Origin: Oceanisphaera arctica | Lineage (GTDB): Bacteria; Pseudomonadota; Gammaproteobacteria; Enterobacterales; Aeromonadaceae | Assembly: GCF_002936955.1 (NCBI RefSeq) | Contig: NZ_MPZM01000007.1 | Span: 62,001-126,000, forward strand | Reading direction: 5' to 3' | DNA length: 64,000 nucleotides | Shown here: positions 27,191-36,455 of the stretch, piece after piece | How the letters are laid out: the number at the start of each line of letters is the position of its first letter | Position numbering within the stretch: position 1 is the stretch's first letter | Position numbers and translations under genes: made by a program | The notes under the pieces: generated by a model | Seen by the model: only the letters and a program-made list of their open reading frames with translations | Databases searched by the model: none | Told to the model about the DNA's origin: nothing

Positions 27191-28225
27191 TCAAATGCTT
27201 TGCGGATCAACCGCCTTGGTGCGGGCTTCCATCGGGGCAACCATGCCGCTGCTGACCAGCAGCTTCAGACACTGATCCATGGTTTGCATGCCGTGGGCCA
27301 TGCCGGTCTGGATCACCGAATACATCTGCGCCACCTTGTCTTCCCGGATCAGGTTGCGGATCGCCGTGGTGCCCAGCATGATCTCGTGGGCGGCAACACG
27401 ACCGCCGTTCTCCTTTTTCAGCAGGGTCTGGGAGATCACCGCCCGCAGCGACTCGGAAAGCATGGAGCGTACCATGTCTTTCTCTGCGCCCGGAAAGACA
27501 TCGACGATACGGTCTATGGTCTTGGCTGCAGACGAAGTATGCAGGGTACCGAACACCAGGTGACCGGTCTCGGCGGCAGTCAGCGCCAGCCGAATGGTTT
27601 CCAGATCCCGAAGCTCCCCCACCAGTATGATATCCGGGTCTTCCCGCAGGGCCGAACGCAGGGCGTTGCTGAACGAATGGGTGTCTCGGTGCACTTCGCG
27701 CTGGTTGACCAGGCATTTCTTGTTGATGTGCACGAATTCGATGGGATCTTCGATAGTGAGGATATGCTTGTTGTGGTTCTCGTTGATATGGTCGACCATC
27801 GCCGCCAGTGTGGTGGATTTACCGGAGCCGGTCGGCCCGGTCACCAGTACCAGACCACGGGGATATTCGGCGATACGACGGAAAATATCCGGCCCGCCCA
27901 GTTGCTCCAGACTCCAGACCTCACTGGGGATCACCCGGAAGACCGCCGCCGCGCCACGGGCCTGATGATAGGCGTTGACCCGGAAACGAGCCAGACCCGG
28001 CAACTCGAAGGAAAAATCGACTTCGAGATTCTCTTCCAGCTCCTTGCGTTGACGATCGTTCATGATGTCATAGACCAGCCGTTGCACTTCTTTATGGTCC
28101 ATCTCAGGCAGGTTGATCTTGCGCACTTCGCCATCCACCCGTATCTGAGGTGAAACCCCGGCGGACAGGTGCAGATCCGATGCTTTATGCTTTACACTAA
28201 ACGCCAATAATTCCGTAATATCCAT
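27191..28225 (-). CDS. pilT: Type IV pilus twitching motility ATPase PilT
   Basis: 344 residues. Powers pilus retraction for twitching and DNA uptake. Walker A GPTGSGKSTT, Asp box TIEDPIEF, Walker B ILVGELRDLETI, His box LVFGTLHTSSAAKT, and the PilT-specific AIRNLIRE motif near the C-terminus. Divergent from yggS across 34 bases, a conserved neighbourhood in many gammaproteobacteria. Confidence 0.97.
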   Translation of the reverse strand: MDITELLAFSVKHKASDLHLSAGVSPQIRVDGEVRKINLPEMDHKEVQRLVYDIMNDRQRKELEENLEVDFSFELPGLARFRVNAYHQARGAAAVFRVIPSEVWSLEQLGGPDIFRRIAEYPRGLVLVTGPTGSGKSTTLAAMVDHINENHNKHILTIEDPIEFVHINKKCLVNQREVHRDTHSFSNALRSALREDPDIILVGELRDLETIRLALTAAETGHLVFGTLHTSSAAKTIDRIVDVFPGAEKDMVRSMLSESLRAVISQTLLKKENGGRVAAHEIMLGTTAIRNLIREDKVAQMYSVIQTGMAHGMQTMDQCLKLLVSSGMVAPMEARTKAVDPQSI

Positions 28226-28259
28226 ATCCTCTCCCTGTCGCTCTCGGTTTATTACTCAT

Positions 28260-28952
28260 ATGAATACTATCGTACAGCACCTGCAACAAGTTCACGACAG
28301 AATCACCGCCGCCGCCACCATTTGTAATCGAAATCACGATGGTGTTCAGCTGCTGGCAGTGAGCAAGACCAAGCCCGCAGCCGATGTGCTGTCCGCCTAT
28401 GCCGCCGGACAGCGCCAGTTCGGTGAAAACTACGTGCAGGAAGCCGTCGATAAAATCGCCGCCCTCAAGGCCGAATGTCCCGATATCCGCTGGCACCTGA
28501 TAGGTCCGCTGCAGTCCAATAAAAGCCGCCAGGTGGCCGAGGCCTTCGACTGGGTGCAAAGCGTGGACCGGCTCAGAATAGCACAGCGACTCAGCGCACA
28601 GCGGCCCGGCAACATGCGACCACTCAATATCTGCCTGCAGGTCAATGTCAGCGGAGAAGACAACAAGTCTGGTCTGCCACCAGACCAGGTGGAAGCACTG
28701 GCCCAACAAGTCAGCCAGTTACCCGGATTATGCCTGCGCGGCCTGATGGCAATACCGGAGGCAACCGACAATTCCGACCGACTAAAGACGCAATTACTAG
28801 AGTTGAAGCAACTCTTTGATAGAATGGCGGAAAAATATCCTCAGATGGACACACTATCGATGGGGATGAGTAAGGATCTCGAACTCGCAGTGGCCTGTGG
28901 CAGCACCCTGGTAAGGGTGGGCACGGCTATATTTGGCTCTCGCAACCCTTGA
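28260..28952 (+). CDS. yggS: PLP homeostasis protein YggS
   Basis: 230 residues, single-domain TIM-barrel PLP-binding protein that controls free vitamin B6 and amino acid balance. The PLP lysine is Lys36 in LLAVSKTKP; GENYVQEAVDK, HLIGPLQSNK and the C-terminal SMGMSKDLELAVACGSTLVR (phosphate-binding) are as in the family. First gene of yggS-proC-yggT. Confidence 0.95.
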   Translation: MNTIVQHLQQVHDRITAAATICNRNHDGVQLLAVSKTKPAADVLSAYAAGQRQFGENYVQEAVDKIAALKAECPDIRWHLIGPLQSNKSRQVAEAFDWVQSVDRLRIAQRLSAQRPGNMRPLNICLQVNVSGEDNKSGLPPDQVEALAQQVSQLPGLCLRGLMAIPEATDNSDRLKTQLLELKQLFDRMAEKYPQMDTLSMGMSKDLELAVACGSTLVRVGTAIFGSRNP

Positions 28953-28962
28953 GTGATCATTG

Positions 28963-29784
28963 ATGGAACACAGAAAACTCGCCTTTATCGGCGCGGGCAA
29001 CATGTCACGCAGCCTGATCTCCGGCCTTATCCAGTCCGGCTACCCGGCCGACGCCATCATGGCCGCCAACCCGTCTCGTCCCAAGCTGGATGCGCTGGCG
29101 GCCGATTTCGGTATTCACACCACCCAGGATAACGCCGAGGCCGCCAACTGGGCCGAGGCTCTGGTACTGTCGGTCAAGCCGCAGATGATGGCCAGCATGC
29201 TGGCGGCGCTGCAGCAGTCAACCGGCGGACTCGATGGCAAGTTGCTGATCTCCATCGCCGCCGGCATCAGTGTGACCCGCCTGGAGCAGATGGCCGGCCA
29301 GGGCCGCATCGTACGCACCATGCCCAACACGCCCTCATTGCTGGGGCTGGGCATGACCGGCCTCTATGCCAAAGAGCATGTGGAGCCGCAGGACAGGGAT
29401 TACTGCGAACAGATGATGCAAGCGGTGGGCAAAACCCTGTGGGTAGTGCAGGAAGACGGCATCAACCAGATCATCGCCGCCGCCGGCAGCGCGCCCGCCT
29501 ATTTCTTTTTGTTCATGGAAGCCATGGCGACGGAAGCGACCCGGCAGGGCTTCAGTGAACAAGAGGCCCGCTTGCTGGTGCAGCAAACCGCACTGGGCGC
29601 CGCCAATATGGTGGCCGCCAACCCCGACACCAGCCTGAGTGCGCTTCGTGCCCAGGTCACTTCAAAAGGCGGCACCACCGCCGAGGCCATTCGCTGCTTT
29701 CAGGAGCAAGGTCTTGAACAACTGGTGGCCGATGCCATGGCCGCCGCCGTGGCGCGGGCACGGGAACTGGAAACGCAGCTCTAA
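28963..29784 (+). CDS. proC: Pyrroline-5-carboxylate reductase
   Basis: 273 residues; NADPH-dependent last step of proline synthesis. The N-terminal Rossmann motif is FIGAGNMSRSLISGL; the C-terminal dimerisation part has the family signature with VTSKGGTTAEAIRCF. ATG 28963 starts ten bases after yggS; a TTG one codon upstream is unlikely. Confidence 0.96.
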   Translation: MEHRKLAFIGAGNMSRSLISGLIQSGYPADAIMAANPSRPKLDALAADFGIHTTQDNAEAANWAEALVLSVKPQMMASMLAALQQSTGGLDGKLLISIAAGISVTRLEQMAGQGRIVRTMPNTPSLLGLGMTGLYAKEHVEPQDRDYCEQMMQAVGKTLWVVQEDGINQIIAAAGSAPAYFFLFMEAMATEATRQGFSEQEARLLVQQTALGAANMVAANPDTSLSALRAQVTSKGGTTAEAIRCFQEQGLEQLVADAMAAAVARARELETQL

Positions 29785-29793
29785 GGAACAACA

Positions 29794-30345
29794 ATGAACA
29801 CTGCTTACTACCTGATTAATACCGTTTTCGATCTTTACCTGATGGTGGTGCTGCTGCGTATCTGGCTGCAGCTGGCCAGGGCGGACTTTTACAATCCCTT
29901 CAGCCAGTTCGTGGTCAAGGCCACCAATCCGGTGCTGAAGCCACTGCGCCGTTTCATCCCCGGCTTTTTCGGTATCGACTTTGCCGCCATCGTGCTGGCG
30001 GTGCTGGTGGCCACGGTGAAGCTGATGCTGTTCAAGGTCATGAACGTACTCTACGCAGACTGGAGCACAGTGCTGCTGGTGGGGCTGATTACCGTGCTGA
30101 AAAAAGCCGGTGTCATGTTGTTCTGGATCCTGATCGTCAGGGCCCTGCTGAGCTGGGTCAGCCAGGGTCGTAGCCAGGTTGAATACGTGATGTTTCAGCT
30201 GACCGAACCGTTGCTGGCGCCGCTCCGCCGTATTATTCCCCCCATGGGCGGCCTGGACCTGTCCATGCTGCTGGCCTTTATCGGCCTGCAGGCCCTCAAC
30301 TGGCTGATGGGAGATCTGTTTGGCCAGCTGTGGTGGCAACTGTAA
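29794..30345 (+). CDS. yggT: YggT family membrane protein
   Basis: 183 residues with two YggT domains, each with two hydrophobic helices (first part LYLMVVLLRIWLQLA and NPVLKPLRRFIPG; second part ILIVRALLSWVS and EPLLAPLRRIIPP). Such proteins affect osmotic or potassium tolerance; the molecular role is not settled. ATG follows AAGGA, nine bases after proC. The last 13 bases overlap a truncated yggU. Confidence 0.93.
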   Translation: MNTAYYLINTVFDLYLMVVLLRIWLQLARADFYNPFSQFVVKATNPVLKPLRRFIPGFFGIDFAAIVLAVLVATVKLMLFKVMNVLYADWSTVLLVGLITVLKKAGVMLFWILIVRALLSWVSQGRSQVEYVMFQLTEPLLAPLRRIIPPMGGLDLSMLLAFIGLQALNWLMGDLFGQLWWQL

Positions 30346-30437
30346 GTCAACCGGTCCGGCTGGAGCAGGACCGGCTCTATCTCAGTCTGTACCTGCAACC
30401 CAAGGCCAGCCGGGATAAGTTTCTCGGCCTAAACTAA
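30333..30437 (+). pseudogene. yggU: Truncated yggU (DUF167) remnant
   Basis: A 34-codon frame starts with GTG inside the yggT end. Its residues 9-34 (LEQDRLYLSLYLQPKASRD, then KFLGLN) match the N-terminal strand and the conserved LYLQPKASRD motif of the 96-residue YggU/DUF167 family, which follows yggT in most relatives. It stops at TAA 30435-30437, and no continuation exists in any frame before the next gene 30 bases on. About 60 codons are lost, most simply by an internal deletion. Confidence 0.8.
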
Positions 30438-30467
30438 CCATAACGCTTTCAAAAACAAGGAACGGTT

Positions 30468-30881
30468 ATGTTCAAATTTATTCTCTCGGCTCTGGTATTG
30501 CTGTTTTCGTTCCACAGCCAGGCCACAGAAACCCGGGTAGGCAACTGGACCGTGCATTACAGCGCCCTGCCTTCCACCTTTCTCACGCCCGATGTGGCGC
30601 GCAGCTACCAGATAGAACGCAGCCGCTACAACGGCATCCTGAATATCGCGATACACAATAAAGACGGTAAATCCCAGCAGGTGAATCTCAGCGGCCAGGG
30701 CAAGACCCTGATCGGCACCGTGCGCAAGCTGGAGTTCCAGACGGTACGGGAAGGCGACGCCATCTACTACATCGCCGAGTATCCTTATCGTAACGAAGAC
30801 AACGTGCTGTTCACCATCGACATTCAAAGCCCCACCCAAGGTGGCGAATTTTCCTTCCGCCATACCTTCTATACCGACTAA
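30468..30881 (+). CDS. DUF4426 family exported protein
   Basis: 137 residues. Residues 1-19 form a signal peptide ending around SQA-TE. The mature part begins ETRVGNWTVHYSALPSTFL, the conserved start of DUF4426, and is beta-rich, ending in FSFRHTFYTD. The function is unknown. The family is regularly found between yggU and rdgB, as here. AAGGAA lies before the ATG. Confidence 0.88.
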   Translation: MFKFILSALVLLFSFHSQATETRVGNWTVHYSALPSTFLTPDVARSYQIERSRYNGILNIAIHNKDGKSQQVNLSGQGKTLIGTVRKLEFQTVREGDAIYYIAEYPYRNEDNVLFTIDIQSPTQGGEFSFRHTFYTD

Positions 30882-30891
30882 GGCTTCGCTG

Positions 30892-30961
30892 GTGAGGCGT
30901 CGGGGGTGAGGAGTGAGGGGTAACCCGTTTTACTCCTCCCTCCTTTCGCCTCACGCCTCAC
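30892..30961. repeat. GTGAGG-type palindromic repeat
   Basis: GTGAGGCGTCGGGGGTGAGG at the left pairs imperfectly with CCTCCTTTCGCCTCACGCCTCAC (read as CTTTCGCCTCACGCCTCAC) at the right. It closely resembles 34130-34190, so it belongs to a dispersed palindrome family distinct from the U/V repeats. Confidence 0.75.
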
Positions 30962-31015
30962 ATCTTTCTGCAGCGGTGTTATCATGCGCGGTCAGACGCC
31001 TGACAGGAGCTTAAG

Positions 31016-31615
31016 GTGAGCAAGCAGATAGTACTGGCCTCCGGCAATGCCAAAAAAGTTGCCGAACTGCAAAGCCTGCTCGGTGAGCTGGGCATGACAG
31101 TGATTCCCCAGACCGAACTGGCCGTGAGCGACGCCGATGAAACCGGCACCACCTTCGTGGAAAACGCCATCATCAAGGCCCGCCATGCGGCGGCCGTGAC
31201 CGGACTGCCGGCCATCGCCGACGACTCTGGGCTGGCGGTGGATGCCCTCGACGGACGCCCCGGCGTTTATTCTGCCCGCTTTGCCGGAGTGGGAGCCAGC
31301 GACCGGCAGAACCTGGATCTGCTGCTGTCCGAACTGAAGGGTGTGCCCGCCGAACAACGCAGAGCCACCTTCTGGTGTGTGCTGGTCTATATGCGCCACG
31401 CCAAGGACCCTACGCCGCTGATATGCAGCGGTCACTGGCAGGGCACCATCACCGAACAGCCTCAGGGTGAACAGGGCTTTGGCTACGACCCCGTCTTCTT
31501 CGTGACCGACGCCGGTAAAACCGCCGCCGAACTCAGCGCCGCCGAGAAAAACCGCCTCAGTCACCGCGGTCAGGCCTTGCGCCAGCTGCTGACCCTGCTG
31601 CAAGAGAAAGTCTGA
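31016..31615 (+). CDS. rdgB: RdgB/HAM1 non-canonical purine NTP pyrophosphatase
   Basis: 199 residues. Hydrolyses dITP, dXTP and ITP to keep them out of DNA and RNA. The family motifs [26 protein letters not shown] and [11 protein letters not shown] are present, with substrate-pocket GYDPVFF and a C-terminal LSHRGQAL. The start is GTG 31016, with AAGG close upstream (TTAAGGTGAG); AGGAG lies 6-10 bases before it. The stop overlaps the hemW ATG (TGATG), so translation is coupled. Confidence 0.95.
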   Translation: MSKQIVLASGNAKKVAELQSLLGELGMTVIPQTELAVSDADETGTTFVENAIIKARHAAAVTGLPAIADDSGLAVDALDGRPGVYSARFAGVGASDRQNLDLLLSELKGVPAEQRRATFWCVLVYMRHAKDPTPLICSGHWQGTITEQPQGEQGFGYDPVFFVTDAGKTAAELSAAEKNRLSHRGQALRQLLTLLQEKV

Positions 31616-32760
31616 TGCTGCAATTACCGCCGCTCAGCCTCTATATTCATATTCCCTGGTGTGTGCAGAAGTGCCCCTACTGCGACTTCAACTCCCACGC
31701 CATGAAAGAAACAATTCCCGAGCAGGCCTATATCACGGCACTACTGGATGACTTGCGCCAAGACCTGCACCTGGCTCAGGGTCGTGCGCTTCACAGCATT
31801 TTTATCGGCGGCGGCACCCCCAGCCTGCTGACGCCAGAGGCCATCGGCCAGCTGCTGAGCGGCGTACAGCAGCTCATCCCCTTTCGCGACCAGATCGAAA
31901 TCACCCTGGAAGCCAATCCAGGCACGGTGGAGGCCGGCCGTTTCGCCGGTTTCAAGGCGGCTGGCGTCAACCGTATTTCCATCGGTATTCAGAGCTTTCA
32001 GTCCGAGCAACTGCGCCGCCTGGGCCGTATCCACGATCCGGAGCAGGCCCGCTTTGCCGCCCGTGAGGCCGCCTCCGTCGGCCTGAATACCTTCAATCTG
32101 GATCTGATGCACGGCCTGCCCGAGCAGAGCCTGAGTGATGCCCTGTCGGATCTGGAGCAGGCCATCGCCCTGGCGCCGCCACATCTGTCCTGGTATCAGC
32201 TCACCATAGAGCCCAATACCCCCTTCGCCTCACGCCCGCCGGCGCTGCCGGAAGACGAGGTGCTGGCCGATATCTATGAGCAGGGCCACGAGCTGCTGCT
32301 GGCCCACGGCTACCACCAGTACGAGGTGTCCGCCTACGCCAAACCGGGACATGAGGCGCAACACAACCTCAACTACTGGCGCTTCGGCGACTATCTGGGC
32401 ATCGGCTGTGGCGCTCACGGCAAGATAACACTGCCGCTCGAAGGCAAGCTGGTGCGCACCGTCAAGGTCAAGCACCCCAAGGGCTATCTGGAGCCGGGCC
32501 GCCCCTATCTGGATCAATACTGGCCTATTGCGGCGCAGGAACTGTCGCTGGAATACTTCATGAACCGGCTACGTCTGTTCGAACCCATCCCTCAGCATGA
32601 GCTGGCAAGCCTCACCGGGCTGTCTGCCTCACAGCTACAAGCCCCTCTGGCGGAGGCGCTGCGCCTGGGTCTGCTGGAAGACGATGGGACACACTGGCAG
32701 GTAACGCCCCTGGGTCGACGCTTTCTTAACCGACTGCTCGATTTGTTTATTACCGACTGA
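31615..32760 (+). CDS. hemW: Radical SAM heme chaperone HemW
   Basis: 381 residues. Inserts heme into respiratory target proteins; it is related to coproporphyrinogen dehydrogenase HemN but is not that enzyme. The 4Fe-4S motif is Cys16-x3-Cys20-x2-Cys23 (WCVQKCPYCDF), followed by the GGGTPSLL SAM-binding segment and the C-terminal HemN domain. The short N-terminus that lacks the HemN extra part marks it as HemW. Coupled to rdgB. Confidence 0.94.
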   Translation: MLQLPPLSLYIHIPWCVQKCPYCDFNSHAMKETIPEQAYITALLDDLRQDLHLAQGRALHSIFIGGGTPSLLTPEAIGQLLSGVQQLIPFRDQIEITLEANPGTVEAGRFAGFKAAGVNRISIGIQSFQSEQLRRLGRIHDPEQARFAAREAASVGLNTFNLDLMHGLPEQSLSDALSDLEQAIALAPPHLSWYQLTIEPNTPFASRPPALPEDEVLADIYEQGHELLLAHGYHQYEVSAYAKPGHEAQHNLNYWRFGDYLGIGCGAHGKITLPLEGKLVRTVKVKHPKGYLEPGRPYLDQYWPIAAQELSLEYFMNRLRLFEPIPQHELASLTGLSASQLQAPLAEALRLGLLEDDGTHWQVTPLGRRFLNRLLDLFITD

Positions 32761-32811
32761 TGCGGGTAAACTTGCCGTTATTACAGCCTTCACTCTGCGG
32801 GCCGGAGCCTT

Positions 32812-33546
32812 ATGTCATCACTGGTTTACGAATATCCCCTCAATGAAAAGTGTCGCAACTATTTGCGCCTCAACGAGCTGCTGCAGCAAATTCACCAGTG
32901 CCGCAGCCTGACCGCCAGCGGCCAGACCATAGCGCTGTTCAAGGCGCTGCTGGATATCATGGAGCTGCTGGAACGCTGCGATATCCGTACCGATCTGGCC
33001 AAGGATCTGGATATCCAGAAAACCAAGCTGGCCGCCTGGGCACAGGCGCCCGGCATCGATGCCGCCGCCCTGGCCCATCTGGAACAGCAACTGGCCGATT
33101 TGAACCAGCAGTTACCCCGGGCCGCCCGTCTGGGCCAGTTGCTGCGAGAAGACAAGCTGCTGTCGACCGTACGCAGCCGTTTCGCCATTCCCGGTGGCCT
33201 CTGTGCCTTCGATGTACCCCAACTGCATTACTGGTTGCATCAACCCAGCATCGACCAGCAGCAGGATATTGACGGCTGGCTGGCACAACTGCAGCTACTG
33301 CAACAGGGACTGGAGCTGCTGCTTACCCTGTGGCGGGAAGTCGGCCAGTTCAGGAACCAGCAGGCCAGCAATGGCTTTTTTCAGGACAATGCCGAACAGA
33401 CCGAGATGATCCGCCTGCGTCTGCCGGCAGATCTGGCCGCCTACCCGGTGGTCAGCGGCAACAAATATCGCTATACCATTCGCTTTATGCCGGTCGGCAA
33501 CACCGAGATCGGCAATATCGACTTTGAACTGGCTAACATCAAATGA
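32812..33546 (+). CDS. zapD: Cell division protein ZapD
   Basis: 244 residues. Cytoplasmic FtsZ-bundling protein. The family start [19 protein letters not shown], the mid-region [29 protein letters not shown] (in part) and the C-terminal RYTIRFMPV strand are present. Overlaps yacG by four bases (ATGA). In E. coli coaE stands before zapD; here hemW does. Confidence 0.94.
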   Translation: MSSLVYEYPLNEKCRNYLRLNELLQQIHQCRSLTASGQTIALFKALLDIMELLERCDIRTDLAKDLDIQKTKLAAWAQAPGIDAAALAHLEQQLADLNQQLPRAARLGQLLREDKLLSTVRSRFAIPGGLCAFDVPQLHYWLHQPSIDQQQDIDGWLAQLQLLQQGLELLLTLWREVGQFRNQQASNGFFQDNAEQTEMIRLRLPADLAAYPVVSGNKYRYTIRFMPVGNTEIGNIDFELANIK

Positions 33547-33734
33547 ACAAACCCTTGATAGTACCCTGCCCCAACTGTAAAACCGCCGTCGAATGGGGCG
33601 AGCAAAGCCCCTTCCGTCCCTTCTGCAGCAAACGCTGTCAGCTGATCGATCTGGGCGAGTGGGCCGACGAAGAAAAGCGCATTCCCGGTGACCCGGCCTG
33701 GCTGCCGAGTCAGGATGATGAAAATGAGTACTGA
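33543..33734 (+). CDS. yacG: DNA gyrase inhibitor YacG (zinc protein)
   Basis: 63 residues. Four cysteines at 9, 12, 28 and 32 (CPNC and FCSKRC) bind one zinc ion; the family protein binds GyrB and blocks DNA binding. ATG overlaps the zapD stop, and the 3' end overlaps the mutT start by 11 bases, so the three genes are translated as a block. Confidence 0.93.
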   Translation: MNKPLIVPCPNCKTAVEWGEQSPFRPFCSKRCQLIDLGEWADEEKRIPGDPAWLPSQDDENEY

Positions 33735-34140
33735 AACGTTCAAGAAGTCGGTGTTGGTGGCCGTGGGCGTGATTGAAAGTACCGATGGCGAGATTTTTAT
33801 CTGCCGTCGTGGTGCCAGCCAGCATCAGGCCAACAAGTGGGAGTTTCCCGGTGGCAAGGTCGAAGCCGGCGAAACCGTGGCCCAGGCCCTGGCGCGGGAG
33901 TTACAGGAAGAAATCGGTATTCGGGTAACCGACTGCCGGCCCTTCATGCGCATCGAGCACGACTACGGCGACAAGCAGGTGATACTCGACATCCGCAAGG
34001 TCACCGGTTTTAGCGGCGAACCCCACGGCCTCGAAGGCCAGCCCAGCCGCTGGGTACCGATCGCCAAACTGCACGACTACGACTTTCCCGCCGCCAACAG
34101 CCCTATTGTCGATAAATTGCAGAATAAATGTGAGGGGTGA
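33724..34140 (+). CDS. mutT: 8-oxo-dGTP diphosphatase MutT
   Basis: 138 residues. Removes oxidised dGTP from the nucleotide pool. A full Nudix box is present ([20 protein letters not shown], then EIG) after KWEFPGG. Start ATG 33724 (MSTETFKKS) inside yacG. The last codons (C-E-G-stop) lie in the GTGAGG palindrome at 34130, so this repeat supplies the C-terminus and stop codon. Confidence 0.94.
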   Translation: MSTETFKKSVLVAVGVIESTDGEIFICRRGASQHQANKWEFPGGKVEAGETVAQALARELQEEIGIRVTDCRPFMRIEHDYGDKQVILDIRKVTGFSGEPHGLEGQPSRWVPIAKLHDYDFPAANSPIVDKLQNKCEG

Positions 34141-34190
34141 GGGGGGAGGGGTAACCAATTTCACCTCACTCCTTTCGCCTCACCCCTCAC
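34130..34190. repeat. GTGAGG-type palindromic repeat between mutT and parC
   Basis: GTGAGGGGTGAGGGGGGAGG pairs with CTCCTTTCGCCTCACCCCTCAC (inner part CTTTCGCCTCACCCCTCAC). Same design and central sequence as 30892-30961. It overlaps the mutT stop and ends six bases before the parC stop, so it may end transcription from both sides. Confidence 0.78.
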
Positions 34191-34195
34191 GTTTT

Positions 34196-36442
34196 TTATT
34201 CTATTTCCAGGCTGTCTACCCGTTGCAGCCCGCGGGGCAGCAGGGCGCCACGGCGGCCGCGTTCGCCCTGGTAATGAGCCAGATCGGCGGGCTTGAGGGT
34301 CAGCTTGCGCTTGCCCGCATGCAGGGTCACGTTGGCCCCTTCCGGCACCACCACCAGCTGCTTGATGAAGTCTTCCCGCGCCTGCACCTTGGCACCGGGA
34401 ATACCGATGATCTTGTTGCCCTTTCCCTTCCCGAGCAACGGCAGATCCTTTAGCGGGAACAGCAGCATGCGGCCCTCATTGGTCACCGCCAGGCACTGGC
34501 TGCTATCCAGCTGATCGATGGCCATGGGCTTCAGCACAACACCGCCTGCCGGCACCGTCAGCAGCGCCTTGCCGTTCTTGTTACGGCTGACCATGTCACC
34601 GAAGCGACAGACGAAACCGTAACCGGCGTCGGACGCCATCAGGAACAGTCGCTCATCGTCACCCATCAGCACGAAGCTGGCCTGCTCGCCCGGGCTCAGG
34701 CTGCAGCGGCCGGTCAGCGGCTCGCCCTGGCCCCGGGCCGAAGGCAGGCCATGGGCATCCTGACCGTAGGCGCGACCATGGCTGGACAGAAACACCGCCA
34801 TCTGGTTGCTGCGCCCGGACGCCGCAGCCAGAAAGTGGTCGCCCGCCTTGTAGTTCAGCGTGGTGCCATCCACATCATGGCCCTTGGCCGAGCGGATCCA
34901 GCCTTTGTCCGACAGCACCACCGTCACCGGCTCGCTCGGGATCAGCTCTTTCTCGCTCAGGGCGCGGGCTTCTTCCCGTTCTACCAGCGGCGAACGTCGG
35001 TCGTCACCGTACTTTTCGGCGTCGGCCAGTATCTCTTTCTTGATCAGGGTATTAAGCCTGCGCTCGGAGCCCAGCAACAGGGCCAGCTTGTCGCGCTCGG
35101 CGGCCAGCTCGTCCTGCTCCCCACGGATTTTCACTTCTTCCAGCTTGGCCAGATGACGCAATTTCAATTCCAGGATGGCTTCGGCCTGGATCTCGGTCAG
35201 CTCGAAGCGGGCCATCAGTACCGGCTTGGGTTCATCCTCACTGCGGATGATCTCGATCACCTCGTCGATACTGAGGAAGGCGACCAACAGACCGGCCAGG
35301 ATATGCAGCCGGGCCTCAACCTTGTCCAGCCGATATTGCAGCCGGTTGCGCACCGTCTGCCGGCGGAACTGCAGCCATTCACCGAGGATCATATCCAGCG
35401 TCTTTACCTGGGGCCGGCTGTCCAGCCCCAGCATGTTCAGATTGACCCGGTAGCTCTTCTCCAGATCGGTGCTGGCAAACAGGTGCTGCATCAGCTGATC
35501 CACGTCAACCCGGTTGGATCGGGGGATGATCACCAGCCGGGTCGGGTTTTCGTGATCCGCCTCGTCGCGCAGATCCGCCACCATGGGCAGCTTCTTGGCC
35601 TGCATCTGGCCGGCGATCTGCTCCAGGATCTTGCCGCCACTGGCCTGATGCGGCAGCGCCGTGATCACGATATCGCCCTGCTCCATCTGATAGACGGCAC
35701 GCATCTTGATGCTGCCCCGGCCGGTTTCGTAAATTTTACGAATATCGGCTCTGGGCGTGATGATCTCGGCCCGGGTCGGGTAGTCGGGGCCATCCACGAA
35801 GGTCATCAGCTCTTCTACCGTCGCTTTGGGGTTTTCCAGCAGATGCACACAGGCAGCGGCCACTTCGCGGGCGTTGTGGGGCGGAATATCGGTGGCCATG
35901 CCCACGGCGATGCCGGTGATACCGTTCAGCAGTATGTGCGGTAGCCGGGCTGGCAGCATGCGCGGCTCTTTCATGGTGCCGTCGAAGTTGGGGATCCACT
36001 CTACCGTGCCCTGGGCCAGCTCGGACAACAGCAGCTCGGAGAAACGGGACAGCCGCGCCTCGGTATAACGCATGGCGGCAAACGACTTGGGATCGTCCGG
36101 AGCGCCCCAGTTGCCCTGACCATCCACCAGCGGATAACGGTAAGAGAACGGCTGGGCCATCAGCACCATGGCCTCGTAGCAGGCCGAGTCGCCGTGGGGA
36201 TGGTACTTACCCAGCACGTCGCCCACAGTACGGGCAGATTTCTTGTGCTTGGACAGGGCCGACAAGCCCAGCTCGCTCATGGCGTAGATAATGCGGCGCT
36301 GCACCGGCTTGAGGCCATCGCCGATATGGGGCAGAGCTCGGTCCATGATCACGTACATGGAATAGTTGAGATAGGCCTGCTCGGTAAAGGTGTGCAGTGG
36401 AAGGCGCTCTACGCCTTCCATGGTAAAATCGTTGTTGTTCAT
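34196..36442 (-). CDS. parC: DNA topoisomerase IV subunit A
   Basis: 748 residues. The DNA-cutting subunit of topoisomerase IV, which separates linked daughter chromosomes. Active-site Tyr is in [11 protein letters not shown]. The quinolone-resistance region reads [19 protein letters not shown], with Ser and Glu at the positions of E. coli S80 and E84, so it is wild type there. C-terminal beta-pinwheel repeats follow residue 500. It starts 13 bases after parE. Confidence 0.97.
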   Translation of the reverse strand: MNNNDFTMEGVERLPLHTFTEQAYLNYSMYVIMDRALPHIGDGLKPVQRRIIYAMSELGLSALSKHKKSARTVGDVLGKYHPHGDSACYEAMVLMAQPFSYRYPLVDGQGNWGAPDDPKSFAAMRYTEARLSRFSELLLSELAQGTVEWIPNFDGTMKEPRMLPARLPHILLNGITGIAVGMATDIPPHNAREVAAACVHLLENPKATVEELMTFVDGPDYPTRAEIITPRADIRKIYETGRGSIKMRAVYQMEQGDIVITALPHQASGGKILEQIAGQMQAKKLPMVADLRDEADHENPTRLVIIPRSNRVDVDQLMQHLFASTDLEKSYRVNLNMLGLDSRPQVKTLDMILGEWLQFRRQTVRNRLQYRLDKVEARLHILAGLLVAFLSIDEVIEIIRSEDEPKPVLMARFELTEIQAEAILELKLRHLAKLEEVKIRGEQDELAAERDKLALLLGSERRLNTLIKKEILADAEKYGDDRRSPLVEREEARALSEKELIPSEPVTVVLSDKGWIRSAKGHDVDGTTLNYKAGDHFLAAASGRSNQMAVFLSSHGRAYGQDAHGLPSARGQGEPLTGRCSLSPGEQASFVLMGDDERLFLMASDAGYGFVCRFGDMVSRNKNGKALLTVPAGGVVLKPMAIDQLDSSQCLAVTNEGRMLLFPLKDLPLLGKGKGNKIIGIPGAKVQAREDFIKQLVVVPEGANVTLHAGKRKLTLKPADLAHYQGERGRRGALLPRGLQRVDSLEIE

Positions 36443-36455
36443 TCTGTCTCTTTCC

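Noticed and set aside
26085-28153. Long plus-strand ORFs opposite pilU and pilT
   Set aside because: Shadow frames; the minus-strand proteins have complete ATPase motifs.
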